This document shows positions 16,273 to 26,822 of a stretch of DNA of 64,000 nucleotides, in pieces. Every line of letters starts with the position of its first letter. The stretch's first letter is position 1. This DNA comes from Micromonospora sp. MH99 (lineage in GTDB: Bacteria > Actinomycetota > Actinomycetes > Mycobacteriales > Micromonosporaceae), in NCBI RefSeq assembly GCF_021442385.1, contig NZ_MUZA01000007.1, positions 96,110 to 160,109 of the forward strand, read 5' to 3'. The notes beneath the pieces are model-generated. The model worked only from the letters and a program-made list of their open reading frames with translations. It searched no databases and was not told where the DNA came from. The translations under genes were made by a program, and so were the position numbers.

Positions 16273-17394
16273 TCAGCGTCGGTCGGTGTGCCGGCGCCAC
16301 AGCACCCCGGCCACGGCGAACAGTGCCAACAGCGTCCCGGCGCCGGCGGCCAGCGGCCAGGCCCGACCGCCCCCGATGCCGGCCGCCTGTGCGGCCGGGC
16401 GGGCCGGCGGGGACGACGGCGGCGCCGCCGTGGTGGACTCCGCCGGGTGCGGGGCGGCGGCCGTCGCCGTCGGGGCCGGATACCGCAGGATCGTCGGGCG
16501 GCTGCCGGCCGGCTGGTCGGCGGACTCGGAGACGGTGAGCAGGGACCGGCCGTCGCGGCTGTAGGTGACCGACTCGCCCTGTGGCTCGTCCGGCAGCGGC
16601 ATGACCCGTGGGGTGCCACCGGTCAGCGCGGCGACCACGTCACCGCCGGTCACGTCGTACTCGAACGCGTCGGCGTAGGTCCGCAGCACCACCCGACGGC
16701 CGTCCGGCGCGTTCGCCGCCCCGGTGACGACGCCCCGCCCGAGGAACGAGAACGGGTTGCTGGTGGTGCTGGACGGGAGGACCACCCGGCCGACCGAGGC
16801 CAGCGGTGTAGTGGCCCCCGGCTTCAGCGCGGTGGTCGGCGAGTACAGCACGACGGTGCCGCTGCCGCCCTTCGTGATGATCAACGGCTGGCCGGCCGCG
16901 TCGAGCAGCAGCGCCTCGGCGTCGTGCGGATTGTCCGGGTATTTCATCCGGTACAGCACCGGCTGGTCCGCCCCCGGCGCGAGCCGCCACAGCGCGATCG
17001 TCTCGCGGTTGCGGTCGTTGTCACCGGTGTCGGCCACCCAGATGGTGCCGTCCCGGCCGAGGGCCAGGTCCTCGGTGTCGCGAGGCCGGGAGGGGTAGCT
17101 GACCGTCCGCGCCACCGCGCAGCGCCGGTCCAGGAAGAAGATCCGGAGGCGGGCCTCGTCGTCGGCGCCGTCGTTGACCACGACGTACCCGTCGTCGGTG
17201 GCGACCATCCCGGAGATCTCGGTGAGCCGGTCGTCGCGGACCTGGCACACGCTCACCCCGGCCGACGCCGCGCCGGCGACCGCCGGACCCGGCGACTGCA
17301 CCGCGGCCAGCGGCACCGCGCCGGCGACGAGAGCCGCCAGTGTCGCCGCCGCGCGGGCGTACCGCCCCCGGTCCACCCAGCCGCGTACCCGCAT
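16273..17394 (-). CDS. Membrane-anchored propeller-like extracytoplasmic protein
   Basis: A 373-residue exported protein. A signal peptide (residues 1-38) is followed by a beta-propeller-like body with the motif RDTEDLALGRDGTIWVADTGDN, seen in many actinobacterial TolB/WD40-like secreted proteins. A Pro/Ala-rich spacer and a C-terminal transmembrane helix (PLAAGAGTLLALFAVAGVLW) then a basic tail follow. It is therefore held on the outer face of the membrane. I chose the ATG at 17394 because AGGAGG sits seven bases upstream; the frame stays open for 84 further codons without a good start. The enzymatic or binding function is unknown. Confidence 0.75.
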   Translation of the reverse strand: MRVRGWVDRGRYARAAATLAALVAGAVPLAAVQSPGPAVAGAASAGVSVCQVRDDRLTEISGMVATDDGYVVVNDGADDEARLRIFFLDRRCAVARTVSYPSRPRDTEDLALGRDGTIWVADTGDNDRNRETIALWRLAPGADQPVLYRMKYPDNPHDAEALLLDAAGQPLIITKGGSGTVVLYSPTTALKPGATTPLASVGRVVLPSSTTSNPFSFLGRGVVTGAANAPDGRRVVLRTYADAFEYDVTGGDVVAALTGGTPRVMPLPDEPQGESVTYSRDGRSLLTVSESADQPAGSRPTILRYPAPTATAAAPHPAESTTAAPPSSPPARPAAQAAGIGGGRAWPLAAGAGTLLALFAVAGVLWRRHTDRR

Positions 17395-17557
17395 CGCCCG
17401 CCTCCTCGCCGCAGCCGTGGCCCGGCCGCCCCGCCCATCCTGGCCGATCGCGACCAGCGGCGGCGACGATCCGCGCGGACCCGACGACATCGCGCGGCCG
17501 ACCGGGCGCAAAGGGGCGGGCGTCCACCGGGGCACGAGGTGGACCGGCGCCGGACCG

Positions 17558-19466
<1,909 letters not shown>

Positions 19467-19467
<1 letters not shown>

Positions 19468-20858
19468 TGCGCGGGGCCCAGGTCGCGCGCCTGCACGCGG
19501 TCCCGGCCGGGTTGAGCGACGCGCTCGACGTGGTCGCGGGCTTCGACGACGCCCTCGCCGACGGCTTCGGTCGGATCGGCGAACGGGGCGCTGCGGCGCT
19601 CGCCGCGCTCGCCGACGCGGTGGCCGGCACCCCACTGGGTGACCCGGTGACCGCAGCGGTCGACGCGGTCACCGCCGGGTCGGTCGCCCCGGAGCACCTC
19701 GCCGCGCTCGCCGGGGCGCGCTCGGCGCTGCTCGGCGCGGCACACGACGCCCTGCTCGGGCAGCTCGACGAGGCGGTGGGCCGCACCCGGTCGCCGTGGA
19801 CGACGCCGACCAGCAGGCCCGCCGAGACGCCGCCCGCGCTCGCCGGAGCGCGGGCGTGGTGGCACGAGGTGGCGGTCACCGGCTGGCGTGGCGTCGACCA
19901 CGAGTTGCTCTCCGCAGCCGCCGGGGTCGTTGAGGCCAGCCTGGCCGTTCCGGAGCTGCGCCGGATCGCGGTGCTGCTCGACGGTCTCGCGGCGGAGCTG
20001 CGGGCCTGCGTGCCGGTCGCCACCATGGCGCAGGTGCCGGCCCGTCGCTGGGCCGACCTGTGGGCCCGGGGCGTCCTGCTCACCGAGGGCGCACCGTCGA
20101 CCGGCGAGGCGACGGCGGTCTCCGGGCGGCTGTTGCCGCTCGGTGTGGACGTGCACAGTCACGACACCGCCGTGCAGGTCCAGCTGCACGGCGTCCTGGA
20201 GCCGGCGGACGGCGGGCCGGCGCTGCTGGTCCGCACGGCGGTCGCCGCCGCGAAGGTCGACACGATCGTCGGGCCGGCGATCTGGCGGCTGCTGTCGGCA
20301 CACCCGCTGCTGCTCACCGCGCTGGCCGAGCGGCGGGCACTGGTCGTGACCGACCTGCCGCTGCGCGGCGGCGACCTGGGCTGGGTCGACGACCGGGTCC
20401 AGCTCGACGAGCCCGCCGACCCGTTCGCCACCGCCCGCGTGCTGTTGCCCGCCGCGAGCACGGCCGCTACCGACCCGCTCGACCGGCACCCGACGGGCAT
20501 CGCCGAGCCGGTGCTCGTCGAGGGCCCCGCGAGCCGCGACGAGGACGGCACGCTCGGCATCGAGGTGGACGGCGAACGGGTGGCGCTCGCCGTCGACCGG
20601 CTGCCCGCCGCCGGCCCGCTGACCGCCGACCTGGTCGCCGCCGCGTCGGCCTGCCTGGGCCTCCTGCGCTGGGACGACGGCCGCTGGCTGCTCCAGCCGT
20701 TGGCGGTCCGGGCCACCGTGAAGCGGCGGACGGTGCAGGCACACAACGGCGACTGGGCGTGCGGCGTCACCGATCCGAAGGTCGCCAAGGAGGAGGCCCG
20801 GGCGGGCGATGCCGTGGCCGTGCTGCGTGAGCGCGCGGGACGGTTGCTGCGCCGATGA
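19467..20858 (+). CDS. Unrecognised protein of the MoxR/VWA locus (463 aa)
   Basis: A 463-residue cytoplasmic protein that I cannot assign to a family. The first 210 residues are Ala-rich and helical (many LAALADAVAG-like heptads). A mixed alpha/beta region follows with the segments ADLWARGVLLTEG and VDVHSHDTAVQVQLHGVL. The last 120 residues again look alpha/beta and contain LLRWDDGRWLLQPLAVRATVKRR. There is no signal peptide, membrane segment or Walker motif. It starts at the TGATG overlap with the SWIM gene and overlaps the VWA gene by four bases (ATGA), so it is surely part of the same functional unit, perhaps as scaffold or substrate adaptor. Confidence 0.8.
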
Positions 20859-22318
20859 CCGCACCGATCCCCACCGGCGGGTACGCCGACGCCAACCGCC
20901 GTCAGGTCCTCTACTGGCGGCTGCTGTCCCGCCTCTTCGACCGCGACGAGCAGCCCGGCCTGGAGTCGGCGAGCGTGGCAGTGGTCGACGACCTCGGGCT
21001 GCCCGCCGCCCTGCTGGACCCGTCGGTCTCGGTGGACACCATCGTGCAGCGCTTCCCGGCGCTCGCGGCGGAGCTGCGCGGCCTGCTCACCTCCGCCGAC
21101 GCCCCGCCGGACGCCGGCGAAGCGCGGCCTTCCGCCAGCGAAGCCCCGGCCGCCGCCGGTCCGGATACCGCCGGGCCGGAGGGCGCCGAGGCGCACGCCG
21201 CCGAGCCGGAGGGCGCCGGGCCGGGTGGGTCGGAGGACGACGGCTCGACCTACCGGCCGGGTGCGGCCGAGGTGCGCCGGGCGGCGCTGGTGTCGAAGGT
21301 GCTGCTGAACGTGTTCGCCACCGGCTCCGGTCCGGTCAGCGCCACCCAACTGGCCCGCTGGCAGTCCGACGCCGGCTGGTTCGAGCAGGCCCTCGGGTGC
21401 GAGCCCGGGGAGCTGCGCCGCCAGGGCGGCGGGCTGGGCGGCACCCTGGCCGGGCTGGAGGGTGACCTGGTCCGGCGGATGCACCTGCGGGAGGTGCTCG
21501 CCGATCCCGCGCTGGCCAGTCAGCTGACCCCGAGCATGTCGCTGATCGAGCAGTTGCTGCGCGACAAGGCCAACCTGTCCGGGGTGGCGCTGGCCAACGC
21601 GAAGGCGCTGATCCGGCGCTTCGTCGACGAGGTCGCCGAGGTGCTCCGCACGCAGGTGCAACAGACAAGTGTCGGCGCACTGGACCGGTCGGTGCCGCCC
21701 AAGCGGGTGTTCCGCAACCTGGACCTCGACCGGACCATCTGGCAGAACCTGACCAACTGGAGCCCGGACGACGAGCGGCTCTACGTCGACCGGCTCTACT
21801 ACCGGCACACCGCGCGGCGTACGACGCCGTCCCGGCTCATCGTCGTGGTCGACCAGTCCGGTTCGATGGTCGACGCGATGGTCAACTGCACGATCCTCGC
21901 CTCGATCTTCGCCGGGCTGCCGAAGGTCGACGTGCACCTCGTCGCGTACGACACCCGGGCACTGGACCTCACCCCGTGGGTGCACGACCCGTTCGAGGTG
22001 CTGCTGCGTACCCAGTTGGGCGGCGGCACCGACGGCACGGCGGCGCTGACGCTGGCCCGGCCCAAGATCGCCGAGCCGAAGAACACGGTGCTGGTGTGGA
22101 TCTCCGACTTCTACGAGGTCAACCACCAGGCGGTGTTCGACGGGCTCCAGTCCGTGCACCGTTCCGGCGTCAAGGTCATTCCGGTCGGCTCGGTCAGCAG
22201 CTCCGGGCAGCAGAGCGTCAACCCCTGGTTCCGGCAACGCTTGAAGGACCAGGGCACCCCGGTCATCTCCGGTCACATCCGCAAGCTCGTCGTCGAGCTG
22301 AAGAACTTCCTCACCTAG
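20855..22318 (+). CDS. VWA (von Willebrand factor A) domain protein partnering a MoxR ATPase
   Basis: A 487-residue cytoplasmic protein. A helical N-terminal region (1-80), an Ala/Pro/Glu-rich linker (about 82-135) and a second helical region (140-320) precede the C-terminal VWA domain. The metal-ion-dependent adhesion site is intact: D333-x-S335-x-S337 (VVDQSGSM), the Thr in LGGGTDGTAAL and the Asp in VWISDFYEV. Such VWA proteins act with MoxR AAA+ ATPases to remodel or activate client proteins. The gene overlaps the previous stop by four bases and is followed after 14 bases by the MoxR gene. Confidence 0.92.
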   Translation: MTAPIPTGGYADANRRQVLYWRLLSRLFDRDEQPGLESASVAVVDDLGLPAALLDPSVSVDTIVQRFPALAAELRGLLTSADAPPDAGEARPSASEAPAAAGPDTAGPEGAEAHAAEPEGAGPGGSEDDGSTYRPGAAEVRRAALVSKVLLNVFATGSGPVSATQLARWQSDAGWFEQALGCEPGELRRQGGGLGGTLAGLEGDLVRRMHLREVLADPALASQLTPSMSLIEQLLRDKANLSGVALANAKALIRRFVDEVAEVLRTQVQQTSVGALDRSVPPKRVFRNLDLDRTIWQNLTNWSPDDERLYVDRLYYRHTARRTTPSRLIVVVDQSGSMVDAMVNCTILASIFAGLPKVDVHLVAYDTRALDLTPWVHDPFEVLLRTQLGGGTDGTAALTLARPKIAEPKNTVLVWISDFYEVNHQAVFDGLQSVHRSGVKVIPVGSVSSSGQQSVNPWFRQRLKDQGTPVISGHIRKLVVELKNFLT

Positions 22319-22332
22319 GAGAGCAACCCCTC

Positions 22333-23445
22333 ATGTCCGAGATGCTGCGCGCCCCCGCCGAGGTCACGTACGCCGACGAGCTGGACTTCCTGGAGTCGGT
22401 CGACACCGGCCCGAAGCCGTTCTCGTGGCGCCTGAGCCCGCGCATGGTCCGGCTGTTCGTCCTCGGCTCGGAGCGGGCCGACGGCCTGTCCCGCGAGATC
22501 CCGCAGAAGTGGTTCGGCGACCGCAGTTTCGTCGAACGGGCCATCGTCACCCTCGCCTCGGACCGGGGCCTGCTGCTGATCGGCGATCCCGGCACCGGCA
22601 AGAGCTGGCTGGCCGAGCTGCTGGCCGCCGCGATCTGCCGCAACTCGACACTGGTCGTGCAGGGCACCGCGGGCACGACGGAGGACCACATCAAGTATTC
22701 GTGGAACGTTTCCATGGTGATCGCCAAGGGCCAGTCCCGCGAGTCGATGATCCCCTCACCGATCATGACGGCGATGGAACGTGGCGTGGTCGGGCGTTTC
22801 GAGGAGTTGACCCGCTCCACCAGCGACGTGCAGGACGCCCTGATCTCGATCCTGTCCGAGAAGTACGTCGCCATCCCCGAACTGGACCAGGACAACATCG
22901 TCTTCGCCCAACCCGGCTTCTCGATCATCGCGACCGCCAACAGCCGGGACCGGGGCGTCAACGACCTCTCCTCGGCGCTCAAGCGGCGGTTCAACTTCGT
23001 GCGGATCCCGGTGGTGACCAACAAGCGCAGCGAGGCGGAGATCGTCCGGTTCCGCACCGAGGAGCTGCTACGCCGGCACCGCATCGAGTTGGACGTCCCG
23101 CCGACCCTCCTGGACATCCTGTTGCAGAGTTTCGCCGACCTGCGCGCCGGGGCGGCCGCAGCGACCAGCGACGACGAGAAGTTGGAGTCGGCGCTGTCCA
23201 CCGCCGAGCAGATCGGTGTGCTGGAGGACGCCATCCTGCACAGCCAGTTCTTCGGCGACCGTACGCTGCGCGCGGCGACGCTCGCCGGGTCGCTGGTGGG
23301 GTCGCTGGCCCGGCGCAGTCCGGAGGACCTGGCGATCCTCAACAAGTACCTGCACGGTGTGGTGGAGCCCCGGGCCCGCAAGGACGACGACGGGTGGGCG
23401 GGCTTCCTCGACGGCGGTCGTCAGGCGATCGCGTCCCTGTCGTGA
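22333..23445 (+). CDS. MoxR-type AAA+ ATPase
   Basis: A 370-residue ATPase. Walker A is GDPGTGKS at residues 84-91. The Walker B region reads VVGRFEEL, where the usual Asp-Glu pair appears as Glu-Glu. Sensor 1 is IIATANSRDRGV, and LKRRF supplies the likely arginine finger. An all-helical lid follows. The enzyme would form a ring that uses ATP to act on clients together with the VWA protein encoded just upstream. GGAGAG precedes the ATG. Its TGA overlaps the GTG of the DUF5682 gene by two bases. The altered Walker B is unusual but retains the catalytic glutamate. Confidence 0.92.
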   Translation: MSEMLRAPAEVTYADELDFLESVDTGPKPFSWRLSPRMVRLFVLGSERADGLSREIPQKWFGDRSFVERAIVTLASDRGLLLIGDPGTGKSWLAELLAAAICRNSTLVVQGTAGTTEDHIKYSWNVSMVIAKGQSRESMIPSPIMTAMERGVVGRFEELTRSTSDVQDALISILSEKYVAIPELDQDNIVFAQPGFSIIATANSRDRGVNDLSSALKRRFNFVRIPVVTNKRSEAEIVRFRTEELLRRHRIELDVPPTLLDILLQSFADLRAGAAAATSDDEKLESALSTAEQIGVLEDAILHSQFFGDRTLRAATLAGSLVGSLARRSPEDLAILNKYLHGVVEPRARKDDDGWAGFLDGGRQAIASLS

Positions 23446-26294
23446 CCGCGCCCACCGTCGCCGGCCCGTTCGGCGCGCTCCGCGAGCAGCTCAGCGACGC
23501 GGCGGCAGCGTTCGCGGGCTCCGCCGACGCGCTCGGCGCGATCCTCGCCGGCATGGTCGACGACGTCGACCGGGCACTCGGCGAGCGACTGGAGATCTTC
23601 CCGGTCTGCCACCACTCACCGGCCTCCGCGCTGGCCATGGTGCGCCGGTTGCGGGCCAAGCAGCCCCGGGTGATCTACCTGGAGCTGTGCGAAGATCTCC
23701 AGCCGCTGCTCGGGGAGCTGCGCAACTGCCGTCTGCCCGTCGCGGTGCAGGCGTTCGCGTCGGAGCTGTCCGGCTTTCCCGCCGACGCCGGGCCGCTCAG
23801 TGTCGTCGCGCCCGTCACCGAGGCGTCGGCGGAATACCAGGCCATCGCGTACGCGCTGGAGACCCCCGGCGTCGAGCTGGTGCTGGTGGACCGCTCCACC
23901 GACCACGTCTTCCAGTGGTCGCCGCGCGACCGACCGAGCGACGGGAGCGGCACGGCCGGGGCTACCGACGGGGGCGGCACGGCCGGTCCGACAGCCACCG
24001 GCGAGGAGTCCGGGCTGCACGGTGACGCCGTCGGGGTGGAGATCGGCGACCTGCGGCCGCGGTTCGCGGAGCTGGAGGCGTACCTGCTGCACCACGGCAA
24101 GGTGCGGCACTGGTCGGAGTGGTGGGACCAGTACGTGGAACGCCCGCTTGCCGACGCCGACCACGACACCTACCGGCAGGTGATGGTGCTGATCGGCAGC
24201 CTGTTCCGGCGGCTGCGCCCGGCCGGCGAGGATCGGCTGGACCGCGACGAGGATCGCGAGCGGTACATGTGGACGAGGATGCGCCAGCACCTCGCCACCT
24301 CCGGCGTCGATCCGGCCGACTGCCTCTACGTCTGCGGCGCGTTCCACGCCGCCAGCCGGGTCGAGCAGTTCGGGCTGGGCTCCACCGCGCCCGACTTCGA
24401 GATCACCCCGCGCACCGACACCCGCTGGCGGTACGGGCTGATCCCGTCCAGCCACTCGGCGATCGAGGCCCAGTTCGGGCTGGCACCGGGCTCGGTGTCG
24501 ATCGCCGCGGCGACCTGGACGAAGGCGGTGAGCCGGCACAACCTGTCCCCGTACCGGCTGGACGGCCAGCGCACCGGAACCAGCCGGGGGCGGCGGGGCC
24601 GGGCACCGACGGCGCCTGTCCCCACCGGGCCGGTCAGTGACCGGCTCACCGGCTTCCTCGCCGCGGCGCCCGACCTGGACGGCCTGGACGAGGCGGAGCT
24701 GCGCGGCTGGTGCGTGGACATCGTCCGACTGGCCCGGCGCAACGGATACCTGGCCAGCACCGCCGACGCGATCGCCGTCTTCGAGACCTCGGTCCTGCTG
24801 GCCGGCATGCGCAACCGGGCCCGGCCCACCCCGTACGACTTCGCCGACGCGGCGGTCACCTGCATCGAGAAGGACGTGGTGCCCGGCCGGCGCGACGTCC
24901 GGCGGCTCTGCGAGATCCTGCTGGGCGGCGACCGGATCGGTCAGGTCGGCTACGACGCCCTCCCGCCGCTGGCCCGCGACGTGCTCGATCGGCTCCAGCC
25001 CCTCGGCCTGGCCCTGGAGAAGCGGACGGTGCAGCGGGCGTTGCTGGATCTGGCCGCCCAGCCGGAGCTTGGCCGCTGCTCGGACCTGCTGTGGATCCTG
25101 CGGCACCTGCTGCCCCCGGCCGCGGTCCGGCCGATCATGGGCGAGCGGCGGCTCGGGCACCGCTCGGTCCAGGAGAGCTGGGACCTGGCGCTCGGCCGCC
25201 ACCAGCGGGCGCTGATCGAGCTGGGCTACGAGGGCGTGACGGTCGAGCAGGTCCTGGAGCAGCGACTGCGGCGTGCGGTACGCGGCCCCGACGCGACCGC
25301 CGCGGGTGCGCTGGCCGCGGTCGAGGACGCCATCCGGTTGCTCGACAGCCCTCGCCTGGTGGACGAGTTGGGGGCGCGCGCGGTGGACCTGCTCGCCGCC
25401 GAGCGCACCGTCGACGACGCCCCGGACGTGCTGCGCCGCATCCGGCGCCTGCTGGCCCACTACCGGGCCTCCGCGCCGACCCTCCCGAGCTGGTGCGCGG
25501 CCTTCGTGACCACCGGGTACGCGCACTACTGCACCCTGCTGCCGACCGCCATCGCCGCCGAGGAGACGGGCGTCCGGCAGGTCGGCGCGATGCTCGGCTT
25601 CCTGTTCTCGATGGAGGGTCTGGCGCTGTCGCTGGGCTGCGACCGTTCTCAGCTGGAGCTGGCGGTCGGGCAGTCGCACCCGACGGCGCCGGCGAAGGTC
25701 GCCCTGCTCTGGGCGGCCCGACACCAGCTCGGCCTGCTGCCGCTTGCCGAGTTGCGGGCCCGGTGTGCCGAGCTGCTGGCCAACCCGCTGGTGGTGCCGG
25801 CCTTCCCGCAGTATCTGGCGGGCTTCGTGCACGCGCTGGAGCCGGTGCCCACGCTGGCGCCGTTCGTCGTCGAGACGATGTCGACCGCCTTCGCCCGGCT
25901 GCCCGATCCGGTGCTGCTGCCGTGGCTGCCGACCCTGATCACGACGCTGCGGGACCAGGGGCCGGAGCTGGTCCCGTTGCTGATCCGCGAGGCGGGGCGG
26001 ACCTTTCCGGAGGCGCTGCCGGAGCTGGATTCCTGGGTGCCCCCGTGGGTGGCGCCTCCGTCTCCCGCGCCTCCGTCCGCGGTGCCAGCGGCCGCCGTCT
26101 CCGTACCGCGGCGGCGCGTGGGCGTGCTGCTCGCCGCCCACCCGGAGGCGGTCGACGCGGTCGCCGCCCTGCTCGGTCACGACGGCCGGTGGCAGCCGAT
26201 GCCCGACCCGCCCGTCGACCGGTCCCGGGCGTCCGCCCTGCTGACCGGGCATCCCGAGACCGCTGCGGCGGTGTCCGTTCTCCTGGGGGTGTGA
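23442..26294 (+). CDS. DUF5682 family protein (ChaN/TraB/EreA-like N-terminal domain plus helical repeats)
   Basis: A 950-residue protein. Residues 50-310 look like a DUF5682 catalytic-type domain: FPVCHHSPASALAMVRRL near 53, VIYLELCEDL near 78 and YVCGAFHAA near 298 give two His and one Glu in the arrangement seen in erythromycin-esterase, ChaN and TIKI/TraB-like folds. A long helical region of about 500 residues follows, probably a repeat scaffold. A Pro-rich spacer and two short repeats of the type LLxxHPExxxAVxxLLG end the protein. It starts at GTG overlapping the MoxR stop. The family occurs next to MoxR and VWA genes; its reaction is not established. The enzyme-like reading is my inference. 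Confidence 0.85.
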   Translation: MTAPTVAGPFGALREQLSDAAAAFAGSADALGAILAGMVDDVDRALGERLEIFPVCHHSPASALAMVRRLRAKQPRVIYLELCEDLQPLLGELRNCRLPVAVQAFASELSGFPADAGPLSVVAPVTEASAEYQAIAYALETPGVELVLVDRSTDHVFQWSPRDRPSDGSGTAGATDGGGTAGPTATGEESGLHGDAVGVEIGDLRPRFAELEAYLLHHGKVRHWSEWWDQYVERPLADADHDTYRQVMVLIGSLFRRLRPAGEDRLDRDEDRERYMWTRMRQHLATSGVDPADCLYVCGAFHAASRVEQFGLGSTAPDFEITPRTDTRWRYGLIPSSHSAIEAQFGLAPGSVSIAAATWTKAVSRHNLSPYRLDGQRTGTSRGRRGRAPTAPVPTGPVSDRLTGFLAAAPDLDGLDEAELRGWCVDIVRLARRNGYLASTADAIAVFETSVLLAGMRNRARPTPYDFADAAVTCIEKDVVPGRRDVRRLCEILLGGDRIGQVGYDALPPLARDVLDRLQPLGLALEKRTVQRALLDLAAQPELGRCSDLLWILRHLLPPAAVRPIMGERRLGHRSVQESWDLALGRHQRALIELGYEGVTVEQVLEQRLRRAVRGPDATAAGALAAVEDAIRLLDSPRLVDELGARAVDLLAAERTVDDAPDVLRRIRRLLAHYRASAPTLPSWCAAFVTTGYAHYCTLLPTAIAAEETGVRQVGAMLGFLFSMEGLALSLGCDRSQLELAVGQSHPTAPAKVALLWAARHQLGLLPLAELRARCAELLANPLVVPAFPQYLAGFVHALEPVPTLAPFVVETMSTAFARLPDPVLLPWLPTLITTLRDQGPELVPLLIREAGRTFPEALPELDSWVPPWVAPPSPAPPSAVPAAAVSVPRRRVGVLLAAHPEAVDAVAALLGHDGRWQPMPDPPVDRSRASALLTGHPETAAAVSVLLGV

Positions 26295-26412
26295 CCGCGT
26301 CCCGGCGCATGCCACGGCTGAGGCGTGGATGGCGGGGCGAGGCGTGAGTGCCGCGACGGCGGGTAGGCAGCGGCCCGGCGGGCTGTTGACACCCGCCGGG
26401 TGGGAGGCTCCG

Positions 26413-26685
26413 ATGAGCACGTACCGGGATGAACAGGGCGGAAGGATTCCTCCTCCGGAGGCGGACGCCCTTGAGCAACGACAGGACGCGTTCGACGTCG
26501 GCCCGCCGGACCGGGTGTCGGGTGACGTCGACCCGGAGGCGGCCGAGGCCGATCTTGCCGAGCAGGGCGCCTTCCCGGCGGGCACGCTCGAGGAGGTGAC
26601 GTCGCTGCCGGCCGACGCCAACGCGGCGGACGCCCTCGAACAGCGCCAGGAGATCCCGGCCCGCGACGAGGGTCGTCGCACCTGA
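26413..26685 (+). CDS. Small acidic protein with duplicated ADALEQRQ motif (90 aa)
   Basis: A 90-residue, very acidic, Ala/Asp/Glu-rich hydrophilic protein without signal peptide. The octapeptide ADALEQRQ occurs twice, near residues 18 and 75, with a divergent third copy (AEADLAEQ) between them, so the protein is built from a degenerate repeat. It is probably disordered or helical. The ATG has GGGAGG upstream. It lies 118 bases after DUF5682 and ends before a hairpin terminator, so it may be the last gene of that transcript or independent. I do not recognise a named function. Confidence 0.7.
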   Translation: MSTYRDEQGGRIPPPEADALEQRQDAFDVGPPDRVSGDVDPEAAEADLAEQGAFPAGTLEEVTSLPADANAADALEQRQEIPARDEGRRT

Positions 26686-26745
26686 CCCTTCCCGTTCCCG
26701 TCCAGGTAGCCGCCCCCGCGCCAGCCGCCCGAGACGGCGTTGCGG

Positions 26746-26785
26746 GTGATGCCTGTGGGTCATCAAGATGACTCACAGGCATCAC
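26746..26785. terminator. Bidirectional hairpin terminator
   Basis: A 19-bp stem with one non-Watson-Crick position (26746-26764 with 26767-26785) and a two-base loop lies between the convergent small acidic gene and the Nramp gene. It is less GC-rich than the other terminators in the window. Confidence 0.75.
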
Positions 26786-26822
26786 GCTCGCAGGAGTGCC
26801 CGGACGCAGGCGGCCGGCCCGC

